A DNA stretch of 64,000 nucleotides from an uncultured delta proteobacterium (GTDB lineage: Bacteria > Desulfobacterota > Desulfobulbia > Desulfobulbales > Desulfocapsaceae). Shown piece by piece: positions 45,487 to 55,216 of this stretch. The stretch covers positions 62,001 to 126,000 of the forward strand of contig CAIUQR010000061.1 in NCBI GenBank assembly GCA_903901335.1. Reading direction: 5' to 3'. The position numbers and the translations under genes were made by a program. The notes beneath the pieces were generated by a model. It did not search any database. It was not told where the DNA came from and saw nothing but the letters and a program-made list of their open reading frames with translations. Position 1 is the first letter of the stretch. Each line of letters starts with the position of its first letter.

Positions 45487-46575
45487 ATGAAACGTATTGC
45501 TCTCCTACTCTTTGTCTGCATCATGACCGTCCAGACGGCATGGGGGGCCGGTCGTGCCCACGTGACTCCTATTGCAAGAGATCCGTATCTTTCGGCTCTG
45601 GTAATTGATGCTGATACAGGGAAGGTCCTGTTCTCCGATCATGCTGATGCTTCTGTGTATCCCGCCTCCGTATTGAAGCTGATGAATCTGCTGGTCATCC
45701 TTGATCGGCTTAATGGAGGATCATTGAAAGCGGACGAGATGGTTCCGGTAACTAAAGAGGCTGCAAAGACCGGGGGATCGCAGGTGTATCTTGACCCGAG
45801 AGAGCAGTTTTCAGTCGAAGAGCTCCTGTATGCCCTGATGGTGCAATCGGCCAATGATGCGGCCGTTGCCCTGGCTACCCATGTAGCCGGATCCAAGGAG
45901 GGTTTTGTTTCTCTGATGAACCAGAAGGCGGCGGAACTGGGAATGAAGAATACTCATTTCTATTCGGTTCATGGCCTGCCACCGTCTGAGGGACAGAAGC
46001 CGGATGTTACCACAGCCAATGATCTATCCATCCTATGCCGTGAGCTGGCCAGGCGTCCGAAGGCCTTGAAATACACCGGCACGAAAGAGCGGGGGTTTCG
46101 AGAAGGAAAATTCATCATGCGGAACCACAACCATCTGCTGGGGGAAATTGAGGGCTGCGACGGATTTAAGACCGGCTATTTTGAAGCAGCCGGATTTTCG
46201 ATGGCGGTTACCGCAAAAAGGGGAGGGGTTCGAATCATTGCCATCGTCATGGGCAGTATGAATCGCAAAGTCCGTGACGCGAAGGCCTCTGAATTACTTG
46301 CCAAAGGGTTTATGCTGGAGCCACCCAAGCCAGCGTCTGCTACGGTTACGCGCACGCCTGACATCATTCCGAAAAAAATAGAGGCCGCGGTTTCTGCCGA
46401 TCCCCAGGCTGCAGCACCTCCAGAGAAAAAGAAAGATTCGGCAGCGCCTGCCGAGGGCGGCTGGAGCAAATTCTTTTTAGGATTGGGTGCCGGACTGGTT
46501 ATTTTCGGCATTCTGGCAATGTTTTTGTCGAGAAAAAACCCGGGAGATAAATCCAAATATATGCGGCATTCCTGA
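45487..46575 (+). CDS. dacA: D-alanyl-D-alanine carboxypeptidase (PBP5/DacA family)
   Basis: A 362-residue periplasmic enzyme that trims the terminal D-Ala of peptidoglycan side chains. Signal peptide about 1-20 (ends TAWGA), catalytic SxxK in PASVLKLMN, SxN in QSANDAA and KTG in GFKTGYF. Instead of the usual beta-rich C-terminal domain it has a disordered Ala/Pro/Lys linker and a C-terminal transmembrane helix (LGLGAGLVIFGILAMFL). The ATG at 45487 has AGGAGG upstream; the longer ORF is not used. Confidence 0.92.
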   Translation: MKRIALLLFVCIMTVQTAWGAGRAHVTPIARDPYLSALVIDADTGKVLFSDHADASVYPASVLKLMNLLVILDRLNGGSLKADEMVPVTKEAAKTGGSQVYLDPREQFSVEELLYALMVQSANDAAVALATHVAGSKEGFVSLMNQKAAELGMKNTHFYSVHGLPPSEGQKPDVTTANDLSILCRELARRPKALKYTGTKERGFREGKFIMRNHNHLLGEIEGCDGFKTGYFEAAGFSMAVTAKRGGVRIIAIVMGSMNRKVRDAKASELLAKGFMLEPPKPASATVTRTPDIIPKKIEAAVSADPQAAAPPEKKKDSAAPAEGGWSKFFLGLGAGLVIFGILAMFLSRKNPGDKSKYMRHS

Positions 46576-46601
46576 TCAATCGGCTGCTGCGCAGGCGGGA
46601 T

Positions 46602-47978
46602 TCAAGTTTCTCTGATCAAATGCCGGATCAAAACTTGATACAGCTCGTCCCGGCTGATGGGCTTGCTGAGATAATCGTCCATTCCTGCCTGCAGACACTT
46701 TTCCCGGTCTTTGCCCATGGCGTGGGCGGTCAGGGCGATGATCGGCGGGAGGTTTGGCCGGCCGGTCATTGCTTTAATCCTTCTGGTTGCCTCAAATCCG
46801 TCCATGTCCGGCATCTGGAGATCCATCAGAATCAGTTGATAGTCCTCTTTAGCCGCCTTTTCCACGGCCTTTTTGCCGTTTTCAACGGTGGTGACCACAA
46901 AACCGAACTGTGTCAACAGGGCCGTCATCAGCATCTGATTAATGGCCTCGTCTTCGACAACCAGTATTTTCTTGCCCTGAATGATATCCTGCTGATCAGG
47001 AAAAGAAATGATCGGTTGTCTGGCCTGAACTCCATCCTCCGTGCCGTCTTGTGCTTTCTGCAGTCTGCAGGTAAACCAGAATGTCGACCCCTCACCGGGT
47101 TTACTGTCAACGTGGATCTTGCTGCCCATCAGGGCGACCAGTTGGGATGAGATTGCCAGCCCCAGTCCGGTACCGCCATGTTTTCTGGTAGTTGAAGAGT
47201 CGGCCTGACAGAAGGCTTCGAAGATTACCTGCTGTTTGTCGGCGGGAATGCCGATGCCGGTATCGATGATGCTGAATTTAATATAGAGATCCGTATCGTT
47301 TCTCTGGGGGATGGGTATTGCCTGCAGGCGCACCAGACCATTGTCGGTGAATTTGATCGCATTGTTGGTAAGATTAATCAGGACCTGGGTCAAACGGTTG
47401 GAGTCGCCATGGACATTCCGGGGGAGTGCGGGATCAATCTCACAGCAGAGCCGGGTGTTTTTCTGGTTGGCCCGCAGACTCAGCATATGAATAATGTTTT
47501 CCAGGGCTTCGTGGAGATCGAAATCGATCGGGTCCAGTTTGAGCTTTCCGGCCTCGACCTTGGAAAAATCGAGGATATCATTGATGACCTTGAGCAGTCT
47601 CCCGGCCGAATTTTTGACCATGTGCAGATACTTTCTCTGGTCTTCGTTCAGATCAGTGCCGAGCACCAGATCGGTCATCCCGATAATGCCGTTCATCGGG
47701 GTCCGGATCTCGTGGCTCATATTGGCGAGAAAGTCGCTTTTGGCCTCGTTGGCGGTCTCAGCCGCTTTCCTGGAGATGTTCATCTCCTGTCGCAAGGTCT
47801 TCTCAGTCTGGACGCTCTGACTGAGTTCCTTTAAAACAATATCCAGGTTGGCAAACTGCTCGGCTACGAGTTCAGCGGTAATATCGGAGGCTTGGCGGGA
47901 TACTAGTAACTCCTGTTTGAGTATCTGGTTTTCCCGGAGCAATTCATCGTATGAATTTGGAAGATGTCTTTGTTCCAT
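46602..47978 (-). CDS. Hybrid histidine kinase with C-terminal receiver
   Basis: A 458-residue cytoplasmic hybrid kinase: N-terminal coiled coil (about 1-70) and no sensor domain, HisKA with [14 protein letters not shown] near residue 90, HATPase with [24 protein letters not shown] and GTGLGLAIS, then a receiver from about 338 ([25 protein letters not shown]). Input probably comes from a partner protein through the coiled coil. ATG 47978 is chosen; TTG directly before it is also in frame. Confidence 0.9.
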   Translation of the reverse strand: MEQRHLPNSYDELLRENQILKQELLVSRQASDITAELVAEQFANLDIVLKELSQSVQTEKTLRQEMNISRKAAETANEAKSDFLANMSHEIRTPMNGIIGMTDLVLGTDLNEDQRKYLHMVKNSAGRLLKVINDILDFSKVEAGKLKLDPIDFDLHEALENIIHMLSLRANQKNTRLCCEIDPALPRNVHGDSNRLTQVLINLTNNAIKFTDNGLVRLQAIPIPQRNDTDLYIKFSIIDTGIGIPADKQQVIFEAFCQADSSTTRKHGGTGLGLAISSQLVALMGSKIHVDSKPGEGSTFWFTCRLQKAQDGTEDGVQARQPIISFPDQQDIIQGKKILVVEDEAINQMLMTALLTQFGFVVTTVENGKKAVEKAAKEDYQLILMDLQMPDMDGFEATRRIKAMTGRPNLPPIIALTAHAMGKDREKCLQAGMDDYLSKPISRDELYQVLIRHLIRET

Positions 47979-48231
47979 CAAGGTATTGTGGTGATAGAAT
48001 CCTAGAAAAATCCTGACGGGTCAGATGCGCCCGATGTTTTAAAATGACAATGAAGATGATCACTGGCAACGCCCTGCTGTCCGACCCGTGATGGGCAACC
48101 TGAGCTTATATTATGGTCACAATCCGGATCAATATGCAAGGCGTCAAACGAGACTATGATAACGAATCCCTGTGAGTACTTGAAACTATTGATATCTTGT
48201 CATACGTCTAACTGTGTTCTTCCGTATTCGG

Positions 48232-49740
48232 TTACCTCTTCGTGCAGACATGGACAGCGCAGACGAGACAGGCATCGAATGATCGGACAATATGGCCGAG
48301 TTCAACCGGATTCTCCGGATCTTTCAACATGGTGCCGATCATCGCCTCTTCCCAGGGACCCCTAACCCCGTTGGCATCTCGCGGGGAGCCGTTCCAGGAG
48401 GTTGGGGTGATAATCTGGTATCTGTCGATGCGGCCATCCCGGATATCGATCCAGTGGCCGAGGGCGCCCCTGCTTGCCTCGATCAATCCGTAACCGCGGC
48501 CGTCAGGAATGTCCTTGACGGAGGTATAATATGGGGCCTTCGGGTTGATCTCCGCAATCAAATCTTTCATCAGCGGCAGGAGTCTTGCCGGTCGCGTAAG
48601 TCTGGCCAGTTCACGGGAAAAAACGGTCGGACCATTGTTACCGACAAGGTCGTTAAACAGGGGTACGTCATCAACCAGCATCTCGGCCAAGGGACCGGTC
48701 TCGGCCGGCGTATCATCATAGCGGGGTGCCTTTGCCCATGAATACTTATCCGGGTTTGTGTCGGCAACACAGGGAAGAGTAAGCCCTTCGAAGGGATGTA
48801 TACCGCTGCCATAGCCTTCAAACCGGGAAAAGGCAGCATGTTCGGAGACACGGGCCTGATTGAATCCGGCCTTTTCACCCCTGGAGATAAATCCAGAGGA
48901 CATACAGGTGACAGGCATTGAGCGTCCCGTCCCGGTATTCGGTAAGTCGACCAGGCCGGCGCTTATAAAATTTCCATGACCGCCACCGATCGCGTCAAGG
49001 CCTGTCCGGCGGGCGCATCGGATAAAAAAGCCGAGATCACCGTTGAAATGGGCTTCATCTTCCTCCAGCCAGACGTCAAGGTCGGTCCCGGTTTTAATTG
49101 CAGACCAGCGCTCGATGGAGCAGCCGAGGATCTCCCGTTCATAATAGTTTGTGAAGGCCTTCCGGATATAGCTGCAACTGACCATATCGTTAAATGTTGG
49201 CGAGGTGGCGATGCCTCCCGGTACCATGAATGATGAATTCGGCCATTGACCGCCAATGATGGCGACGATTTCGAGGATTCTCTTGGTTTCCTGAATGGCC
49301 TTGATGACCGATGTGCCGCGGAAGGGTTCGTAACGAAGCCTGGCCTCATGATAGAACGGTTCGCTTTTGTAGAGCGGGTTCAGGAAATCTTTCATGAACA
49401 TCAGGATGCCGTGTCTGATATCGCTCTGGATATGTTCCGCCATCAAGGCAAGATTCCGGATCATGATCGCATTGTCCGGGATGGTGACGCCGCAGAGCAT
49501 GTCCAGTGCCTTGGCGGCTGCGAGCAGATGGGCAGTCCCGCAGATGCCGCAGACTCTTGGGGTCAGGACCAGACCATCACGGGGACCTCTACCTTTGAGC
49601 ATGTTCTCGAAACCACGGAACATGGTGCCTTTGCTCCATGAATTTTTCACCTCGGTGCCGTCGTATTCAATATGGAGTTCCAGATCTCCTTCGACGCGAT
49701 TCAAGGGGATATTGAAAATTTTCCGGTTCGCTGCGGGCAT
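48232..49740 (-). CDS. hupL: [NiFe] hydrogenase large subunit
   Basis: A 502-residue catalytic subunit. Nickel-binding L1 motif is RVCGICGTAH near residue 67; the C-terminal L2 motif reads DACLVCAVH, with Ala in place of the usual Pro of DPCxxC. Only five residues (VCTKR) follow the histidine, so the peptide normally removed during maturation is very short. The ATG at 49740 has GAGGTG upstream and lies 1 nt after the small-subunit stop; a much longer upstream frame is an antisense artefact. Resembles cytosolic group 2-type uptake or sensor enzymes; exact group uncertain. No maturation genes are nearby. Confidence 0.92.
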   Translation of the reverse strand: MPAANRKIFNIPLNRVEGDLELHIEYDGTEVKNSWSKGTMFRGFENMLKGRGPRDGLVLTPRVCGICGTAHLLAAAKALDMLCGVTIPDNAIMIRNLALMAEHIQSDIRHGILMFMKDFLNPLYKSEPFYHEARLRYEPFRGTSVIKAIQETKRILEIVAIIGGQWPNSSFMVPGGIATSPTFNDMVSCSYIRKAFTNYYEREILGCSIERWSAIKTGTDLDVWLEEDEAHFNGDLGFFIRCARRTGLDAIGGGHGNFISAGLVDLPNTGTGRSMPVTCMSSGFISRGEKAGFNQARVSEHAAFSRFEGYGSGIHPFEGLTLPCVADTNPDKYSWAKAPRYDDTPAETGPLAEMLVDDVPLFNDLVGNNGPTVFSRELARLTRPARLLPLMKDLIAEINPKAPYYTSVKDIPDGRGYGLIEASRGALGHWIDIRDGRIDRYQIITPTSWNGSPRDANGVRGPWEEAMIGTMLKDPENPVELGHIVRSFDACLVCAVHVCTKR

Positions 49741-49741
49741 A

Positions 49742-50680
49742 TTACACCTCGGTCTTTCTGTGTTTGAGCCTTTCCGGCGCGGAAGCAGCAGCCATGCTTT
49801 TATAGGCAAGATAATGCGGCCGGTTGACTCCGTCCGGGAGGTGGATCGGCAGACCGACAATATTCGGTGTATAAAAATAAGGATCGTCTCGTGGAAAATC
49901 AGGCTCTGTACAACCCATGCAGGGGACACCGCTCCGCGTTTTGCAGCTTCTCTTGTTCCAGAGAAATTTGTTACAGGGGGCATGCGCCATGGGGCCCTGG
50001 CAACCCAGATGGAAGAATAAACAACCCTTCTGGCCGAAATCAGTCTCTTCAATCCTGTATTCGTGGTATTCGTTGCGTGTGCACCCCTGGTGGACAAGCA
50101 TGCTGTAGTATTCCAACGGAGAGTTGAAGTCGTTCAAGTCCATCGCAATTCCAGTAGCCAAAGCTGTAAGTGCCCCTATCATCACGCTGGGATGAAGAGG
50201 ACAGCCCGGCAGGTTGATGACCGGCAATCCTTTACCGGATCTGAAGTCACTGCCAAGAAACCCTCCGCAGGTCTTTTTTGAAAACTGCAGCCCGACGGCA
50301 TCTGTCTCTCCTGCCCCGGTAACACCGCCGAAGCTTGCACACGTACCGATGGCCACAACGATACCTGCCCGTTCTGCAAGTTGTCGTATCAGGTCCTTCT
50401 TGGGCTTTCCGTTATAGGTCTCGAACATGCCGGTGCCATTAGGGCCCCTGATCACTGCTCCCTCGACGCAGAGAATATCGAGGGCTATACCCCCATCGAT
50501 CAGGCCGGAAAGGATACGGCGGTGTTCAGCAGGAGGTGCCTCGGAAAATGAAGGATGCCAGAGAATGTCGATATCGAGGCCTTCTTTGGCCTCGATGATG
50601 TTCGGCGATTCTGCGTTCAGTATCGACATCGAATCGCCCCCACAACCTCCGCATTGCAGCCAATACAGATTGATAGCCAC
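49742..50680 (-). CDS. hupS: [NiFe] hydrogenase small subunit
   Basis: A 312-residue electron-transfer subunit without a Tat signal peptide, so the enzyme should be cytoplasmic or bound on the cytoplasmic side. Proximal cluster ligands appear in WLQCGGCGGDSMS, GTCASFGG and LPGCPLHP; medial and distal clusters lie in the Cys-rich GCQGPMAHAPCNK and GVPCMGCTEPDFP regions. Start is GTG at 50680 behind AGGAGG. Cotranscribed with the large subunit. Confidence 0.93.
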   Translation of the reverse strand: MAINLYWLQCGGCGGDSMSILNAESPNIIEAKEGLDIDILWHPSFSEAPPAEHRRILSGLIDGGIALDILCVEGAVIRGPNGTGMFETYNGKPKKDLIRQLAERAGIVVAIGTCASFGGVTGAGETDAVGLQFSKKTCGGFLGSDFRSGKGLPVINLPGCPLHPSVMIGALTALATGIAMDLNDFNSPLEYYSMLVHQGCTRNEYHEYRIEETDFGQKGCLFFHLGCQGPMAHAPCNKFLWNKRSCKTRSGVPCMGCTEPDFPRDDPYFYTPNIVGLPIHLPDGVNRPHYLAYKSMAAASAPERLKHRKTEV

Positions 50681-50748
50681 GGTCTGTTCCTCCTGAAGCG
50701 GGGTAATTCCCGACTGAAGAATTGCTTGAAACTGGACTCTATATTATG

Positions 50749-51696
50749 TTAGAAAACAGGTTTATAATCAAAGAAATGACGGGTTTCAAGTCTCCTGTAG
50801 GTCCGTGTTTCCCCCCTGGCGATAAAGGAGCTTGTAATCGCACCATTGGGCGTCAAGCGAACACCTTCCAGAAACTCACCATCCGTTATACCCGTCGCAG
50901 CGATAGCAACCTCCTTGCTCCGGATCAGATCCTGCGCCCGGTAAATCTTTTCAAAATCACTGATCTGATGTTCTCTTGCCTCTTCCCGGTCGCGGTCATT
51001 TTCGTAGAAGATCTTGCCTTCGAAATAACCGCCCAGACAGGTTATCCCCGCTGCCACCATCACACTTTCCGGGGCATAGCCGTATCCCATATAGATATCC
51101 GCTTTTTCTCCGGTTATGGCGGCAAGACATCCTGAGATTTCGCCCTCCACGATCAGTTTGATCCGGGCGCCGCAACTCCTGACTTCTTTGATCAGCTGCT
51201 GGTGGCGTGCCTGGTCGAGGATACAGACGGTGACGTTTTCGGTATACTTTCTGAGCGCCCTGGCAACCCGCTTGACATTGACGATGGGTGGCTGGTTGAT
51301 ATCTATGGACTGTTGGGCTTCGGGGCCGACAACGATCTTGTACATGCTCAGATTCGGTAACGACTGGAGCGTGCCTTTTTTGGCAATTACCGCATACGAG
51401 GTAGAATTGTTCAGGCCATCTGCGGCGGAATGATGGGCTTCGAGTGCAACAGCCATCAGGTCCATCTCGGGACCCCCTTGGCCCAATTTCGGGGGGAGCT
51501 GGAAGGTCTCTTTTCGTTTGCTGAACCGGTCATTGATGACAGAGCCATCGATGGCCAGCCTGTTCAGGGTCTTGGTGATCGCTTCTCTTGAGCTGTTCAG
51601 GATCTCATCTCGATTGCCGTGCCCTTGTAACCTTGCCGCGGTAAGTGCGGCAATTTCCGTGGCCCGGACGATCTCCATTCCATAGTTTGTATACAT
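50749..51696 (-). CDS. GlpX-like protein (class II FBPase fold) with degenerate metal site
   Basis: A 315-residue protein that follows class II fructose-1,6-bisphosphatase from end to end (VRATEIAALTAARLQGHGN, NRLAIDGSVI, KIVVGPEAQQSIDIN, AIAATGITDGEFLEGV, YRRLETRHFFDY). However, where GlpX has the metal-binding GEGE and VDPIEGT segments, this protein has NDRFSK and VALEAHHS, so key acidic ligands are missing. It may be an inactive regulator or have another substrate. ATG 51696 has AAAGG upstream. It lies 39 nt after a class III FBPase gene. Confidence 0.8.
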   Translation of the reverse strand: MYTNYGMEIVRATEIAALTAARLQGHGNRDEILNSSREAITKTLNRLAIDGSVINDRFSKRKETFQLPPKLGQGGPEMDLMAVALEAHHSAADGLNNSTSYAVIAKKGTLQSLPNLSMYKIVVGPEAQQSIDINQPPIVNVKRVARALRKYTENVTVCILDQARHQQLIKEVRSCGARIKLIVEGEISGCLAAITGEKADIYMGYGYAPESVMVAAGITCLGGYFEGKIFYENDRDREEAREHQISDFEKIYRAQDLIRSKEVAIAATGITDGEFLEGVRLTPNGAITSSFIARGETRTYRRLETRHFFDYKPVF

Positions 51697-51735
51697 TGTC
51701 AAACCTTTGATTGTAATAAATTATCAGTTCAGCCA

Positions 51736-53607
51736 TCAATACGAGGTGGAATGAAACCCGTTTTTTTCGGCAAGTTCGCGGATCTTATGCATGAGCTTAT
51801 CCCTGGATGCCTTTATTACCTTTCCTTCCATGGTATCCTTCATTTTCATCGGCTGGCGAAATTCATCGATCAGTTCAATATCGAGCGGCGCCGATTCCAG
51901 CTTGCGCTCGGCCTCTTTAATTTCAGCAGGGGTCGGAAGGATAATACCATAGAGTTGATGTGGCGTATGCACCAGAGCGTGCCCTCGATTATAATAGGCC
52001 GCCGCAAATCCGCCGTCGACATTGATGGCGATTCCGTCTTCGCTTGCCATCTGCCGTCCTTTAGTATAATCAACCGGGGTATGGCCGAAGACGACCCGTT
52101 TGACATTGAATTCATCCTGTAATTTTTCCTTGAATTCTTGGGTCTTCAGGTTTTGTTGCCAGAAAAGAGTTCTCTCCTCATGGGTTTTTTTGTCGGTCAG
52201 GAAGTAGCGTTCAAAGGTCTTCATCGCATGTTTGCCGAAGAACGGAGATTTCGGCCCGCACCAGAGGTAGAAGAAGAGTGCCTGATCCCGCGGTTTCTGA
52301 GGCTTTCCTTCCAGATAATTACGGCCGACCCGTTTGATGGTGTCCTGGATAAAATCGAGGAGGTTCTTGCCCTTGCGGCCTAGAAACTCTTCGAATTCTC
52401 CGTCTGCTGTGGATGGAACCAAGGCGTGTATGTTAAGGACATTATTGTGGATAGTGTAGGTCTCGCCATTGTTGAAAAAATATGTAAGGAGCCGCTTCAG
52501 CCTGTTGTTTTGGATAAATTGGTGTTTCAGGTCGTCGACGATTTCCTTTTCTTCCGCCGACAACTCGCCTGGGGCTTCCGGATTCAGGGTCGGGAAGGAT
52601 GAGTCGTTCAGTCCGTTTATCTCACCTGTTTTCAACATCTGCGCCAGCCGTTTCAGCCAGAGCCGCGATTCCATCTCGTAGTCCGGATAGTCTTTGATGG
52701 TCTGCTCTTCCAGTTTGAACTGGATGATGGACAGGGCCTTCTCCATTGACCTTCCTTTCTGGGTCTTGGCCTTGAAATTACCGGTTACCTGGTCGGGAGG
52801 GTAGGTCCGTTCGGCGAATTCGGCCAGACGGGCGGTGTCGAATTTCCACCTCTCCATCAGCTGAAAGTGATCATACCGGCAGGTAATCCGCATCGCCTCC
52901 GCAATCAGTGATGTATTTCCCGAGGCCGCCCCCAGCCAGAGAATATCGTGGTTGCCGAAGACATAACTGACCATCTTCCTGTAGGCGGCGGAGCTCAGGA
53001 TCCGGATGATCTTGTCCGGTTGCGGGCCCCGGTCGAAGATATCGCCCAGGACCTGGATACGGTCGAGCAGGACCTGTCTGATGGTATGGGAGAGATGGGC
53101 AATCAATCTGGCCGAAATAATCTCTTCCTCAAAAATCGGATCGGGAACGGGAATATCAGACAGAAGTCTGTTGATAACATCATGAAATTCCGGCAGGAAA
53201 ATATCCTCGATGCGGTAACGGATATTGGTGAGTTTGTATTTAAGGACCTGGACCAGGCAGAAGATCACATCCTGCATATCCATATGGATGTCCTTGTCGA
53301 CGATATACCTCTTTTTTCGTATGATGCTGACAAGGTATTGAATCTTGTCGGAGCTGAAGGTGTTAGGCAATGCCTCGCGGCATGTCTGGTAGAGGAGGCC
53401 GAAACGTCCACGGAGTATGGATTTGAAACGATCTCCTTCGCCATGCAGATCGCTTATCCAGAGGGTCGTCGGGATGTTCGAATTCAACTCAATTTCCATC
53501 TGCAATAGCTGATGGGCCAGTCTGTCAATCTCTCCGACCTGGACACAGTTTTCCATTGCGGGTTGTGTCAAGGCTGCTTCGGGAACAGTCGTAGTAGAGG
53601 AATTCAT
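51736..53607 (-). CDS. fbp: Fructose-1,6-bisphosphatase class III
   Basis: A 623-residue metallophosphatase of the Firmicutes-type class III FBPase family, a gluconeogenic enzyme. Calcineurin-like metal motifs are [35 protein letters not shown] and [13 protein letters not shown]; other family marks are NIHALVP and [18 protein letters not shown] 53607 has GGAG six nt upstream and is preferred over an ATG at 53622. It heads a run with the GlpX-like and hydrogenase genes. Confidence 0.93.
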   Translation of the reverse strand: MNSSTTTVPEAALTQPAMENCVQVGEIDRLAHQLLQMEIELNSNIPTTLWISDLHGEGDRFKSILRGRFGLLYQTCREALPNTFSSDKIQYLVSIIRKKRYIVDKDIHMDMQDVIFCLVQVLKYKLTNIRYRIEDIFLPEFHDVINRLLSDIPVPDPIFEEEIISARLIAHLSHTIRQVLLDRIQVLGDIFDRGPQPDKIIRILSSAAYRKMVSYVFGNHDILWLGAASGNTSLIAEAMRITCRYDHFQLMERWKFDTARLAEFAERTYPPDQVTGNFKAKTQKGRSMEKALSIIQFKLEEQTIKDYPDYEMESRLWLKRLAQMLKTGEINGLNDSSFPTLNPEAPGELSAEEKEIVDDLKHQFIQNNRLKRLLTYFFNNGETYTIHNNVLNIHALVPSTADGEFEEFLGRKGKNLLDFIQDTIKRVGRNYLEGKPQKPRDQALFFYLWCGPKSPFFGKHAMKTFERYFLTDKKTHEERTLFWQQNLKTQEFKEKLQDEFNVKRVVFGHTPVDYTKGRQMASEDGIAINVDGGFAAAYYNRGHALVHTPHQLYGIILPTPAEIKEAERKLESAPLDIELIDEFRQPMKMKDTMEGKVIKASRDKLMHKIRELAEKNGFHSTSY

Positions 53608-53975
53608 GCAGACTCCATGCATCGATAAGAAGAGAATAATTGGTATTATTCACAGGAGCACTTCAAGCCTGATCGAAAATTCAGGCAGATAAGGTTGTGC
53701 AAAACGGTTCCTGTGAGGCTGGGATGCATCTGTGAAAATCGATCATCAGTCGGCCCGGCAAAGAGAGGGCGGTAAATATATTTGATCACCAGGCATTGTA
53801 TCATTTCGAATTTTGAGAGGCAAATTGAATATGCGGCTTGCATGAATTTGCAGAGGCCGCCGGGAACCGATTCAAGCCGAGTGAATTGTAATAAGATAGG
53901 AAGCTTTGTTGCACTGCAAGTCTTTCTTATGGTAGATTGTACTTTGTTGTCATATTCATAGAAGAGGTGATACTC
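53608..53975. other. Divergent intergenic region, nothing identified
   Basis: 368 nt between the class III FBPase (minus) and the secreted hydrolase (plus). It should hold promoters for both. I see no gene, strong inverted repeat or clear -35/-10 pair. Confidence 0.5.
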
Positions 53976-55034
53976 TTGCGATCCGTCTCCTGTTTCTGCC
54001 TTTTGGCAGCCCTCCTGATCGGCAACGCAGTTCCGGCCGGGGCTGTTTGTGAAAAAGAGGTGCCGGAATTATCTGACTCTACTCTTATGCCGTATTTTCT
54101 AGAGCACTTTACCTCCGGTGTCATTAAAAACCGTGACGGAGGAGATATTTACTATGCCAAGTCCGAGGCTGCTGGTGAGGCCGGGGCATTGGTCGTGGTC
54201 GATGGTCGAACGGAATTCATGGCCAAATATGCTGAAGTATTCTATGACCTTCGTGATTCAGGGTTTTCTTTCTACATCTACGACCATCGTGGTCAGGGCG
54301 AATCCTATCGTCTTTTACCCGACCCGCAGAAAGGACACGTAGACCATTTCGATGATTATGTCGAAGACCTGCATTTGTTTCTTGATACCGTTGTGAAATC
54401 GAGAACTCAGCGCTCCATTTTTCTGCTCTCCCACTCCATGGGGGGCACTGTCTCGGTTCTTCATGAACGGAGATATCCCGGAACAGTGACCGGGATGATC
54501 CTTTGCTCACCGATGTTTTCGATCAATACCTTGCCCTTTCCACCAATCCTGGCGAGAACTCTGGGCAGGATCCTTAAATCTCTAGGATTTGGTGCCCGGT
54601 ATGTCCCTGGGGGAAAGCCGTACGATCATCACCATACCTTTGAAAACAACGACCTGACCGATAGTTTTGCACGCTTTGAGCTGAACAGGAGACGGGTTGA
54701 GGAGAACCCGAAAGTCGCCCTGGGAAGTCCGACAATCTCATGGCTCTCCGCCGCCTTTGCGGCCATGGACAGGATTAAGGCCGATGCCACCCCCCTGCCG
54801 ATACCCATGCTCCTCCTTGTCGGCGAGAAGGATACCGTCGTCGGTCAAAAGGTGCAGAAGGAATTCTGTGGTGTCCAGCCGACCTGTTCACTCAGTATTC
54901 TGCCACACGGCAAACATGAACTGTTAATGGAAAAAGACCAGGTCCGGGATGCGGTCCTTCAGCAAATTAAAGACTTCCTGAAAAGCAGCACGGCAGGATA
55001 TCCATCTGATATTCTCCATGATTTAAAACGCTAA
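53976..55034 (+). CDS. Exported alpha/beta hydrolase (lysophospholipase-like)
   Basis: A 352-residue serine hydrolase of the monoacylglycerol lipase/lysophospholipase type: signal peptide about 1-24, YDHRGQGES, nucleophile elbow LSHSMGG, acid in LVGEKDTVV and histidine in LPHGKHELL. It probably acts on lipids in the periplasm or outer membrane. The start is a TTG at 53976 since GAGG lies 8 nt upstream and the frame yields a good signal peptide; the longer frame from 53937 is less likely. Confidence 0.85.
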   Translation: MRSVSCFCLLAALLIGNAVPAGAVCEKEVPELSDSTLMPYFLEHFTSGVIKNRDGGDIYYAKSEAAGEAGALVVVDGRTEFMAKYAEVFYDLRDSGFSFYIYDHRGQGESYRLLPDPQKGHVDHFDDYVEDLHLFLDTVVKSRTQRSIFLLSHSMGGTVSVLHERRYPGTVTGMILCSPMFSINTLPFPPILARTLGRILKSLGFGARYVPGGKPYDHHHTFENNDLTDSFARFELNRRRVEENPKVALGSPTISWLSAAFAAMDRIKADATPLPIPMLLLVGEKDTVVGQKVQKEFCGVQPTCSLSILPHGKHELLMEKDQVRDAVLQQIKDFLKSSTAGYPSDILHDLKR

Positions 55035-55216
55035 GCCATTGTACATAAGGGAGGAACACGTCCGCCAATGAATCATTTCTATAAGAAAGATTATGCCTGA
55101 CAGTAAATTTCATTTACAAGTCTTCCTCGGGTGTACTATAAATAAATCGGCCATGTAAAAGAAGATACATGAACCTGATGGCAGAAAATAGGAGCTGAAA
55201 GGAGAAAAGGACGCCA

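Noticed and set aside
49741-50097. A 119-residue N-terminal extension of the hydrogenase large subunit
   Set aside because: It lies wholly inside the small-subunit gene in another frame, lacks similarity to any hydrogenase, and the ATG at 49740 has its own ribosome site.
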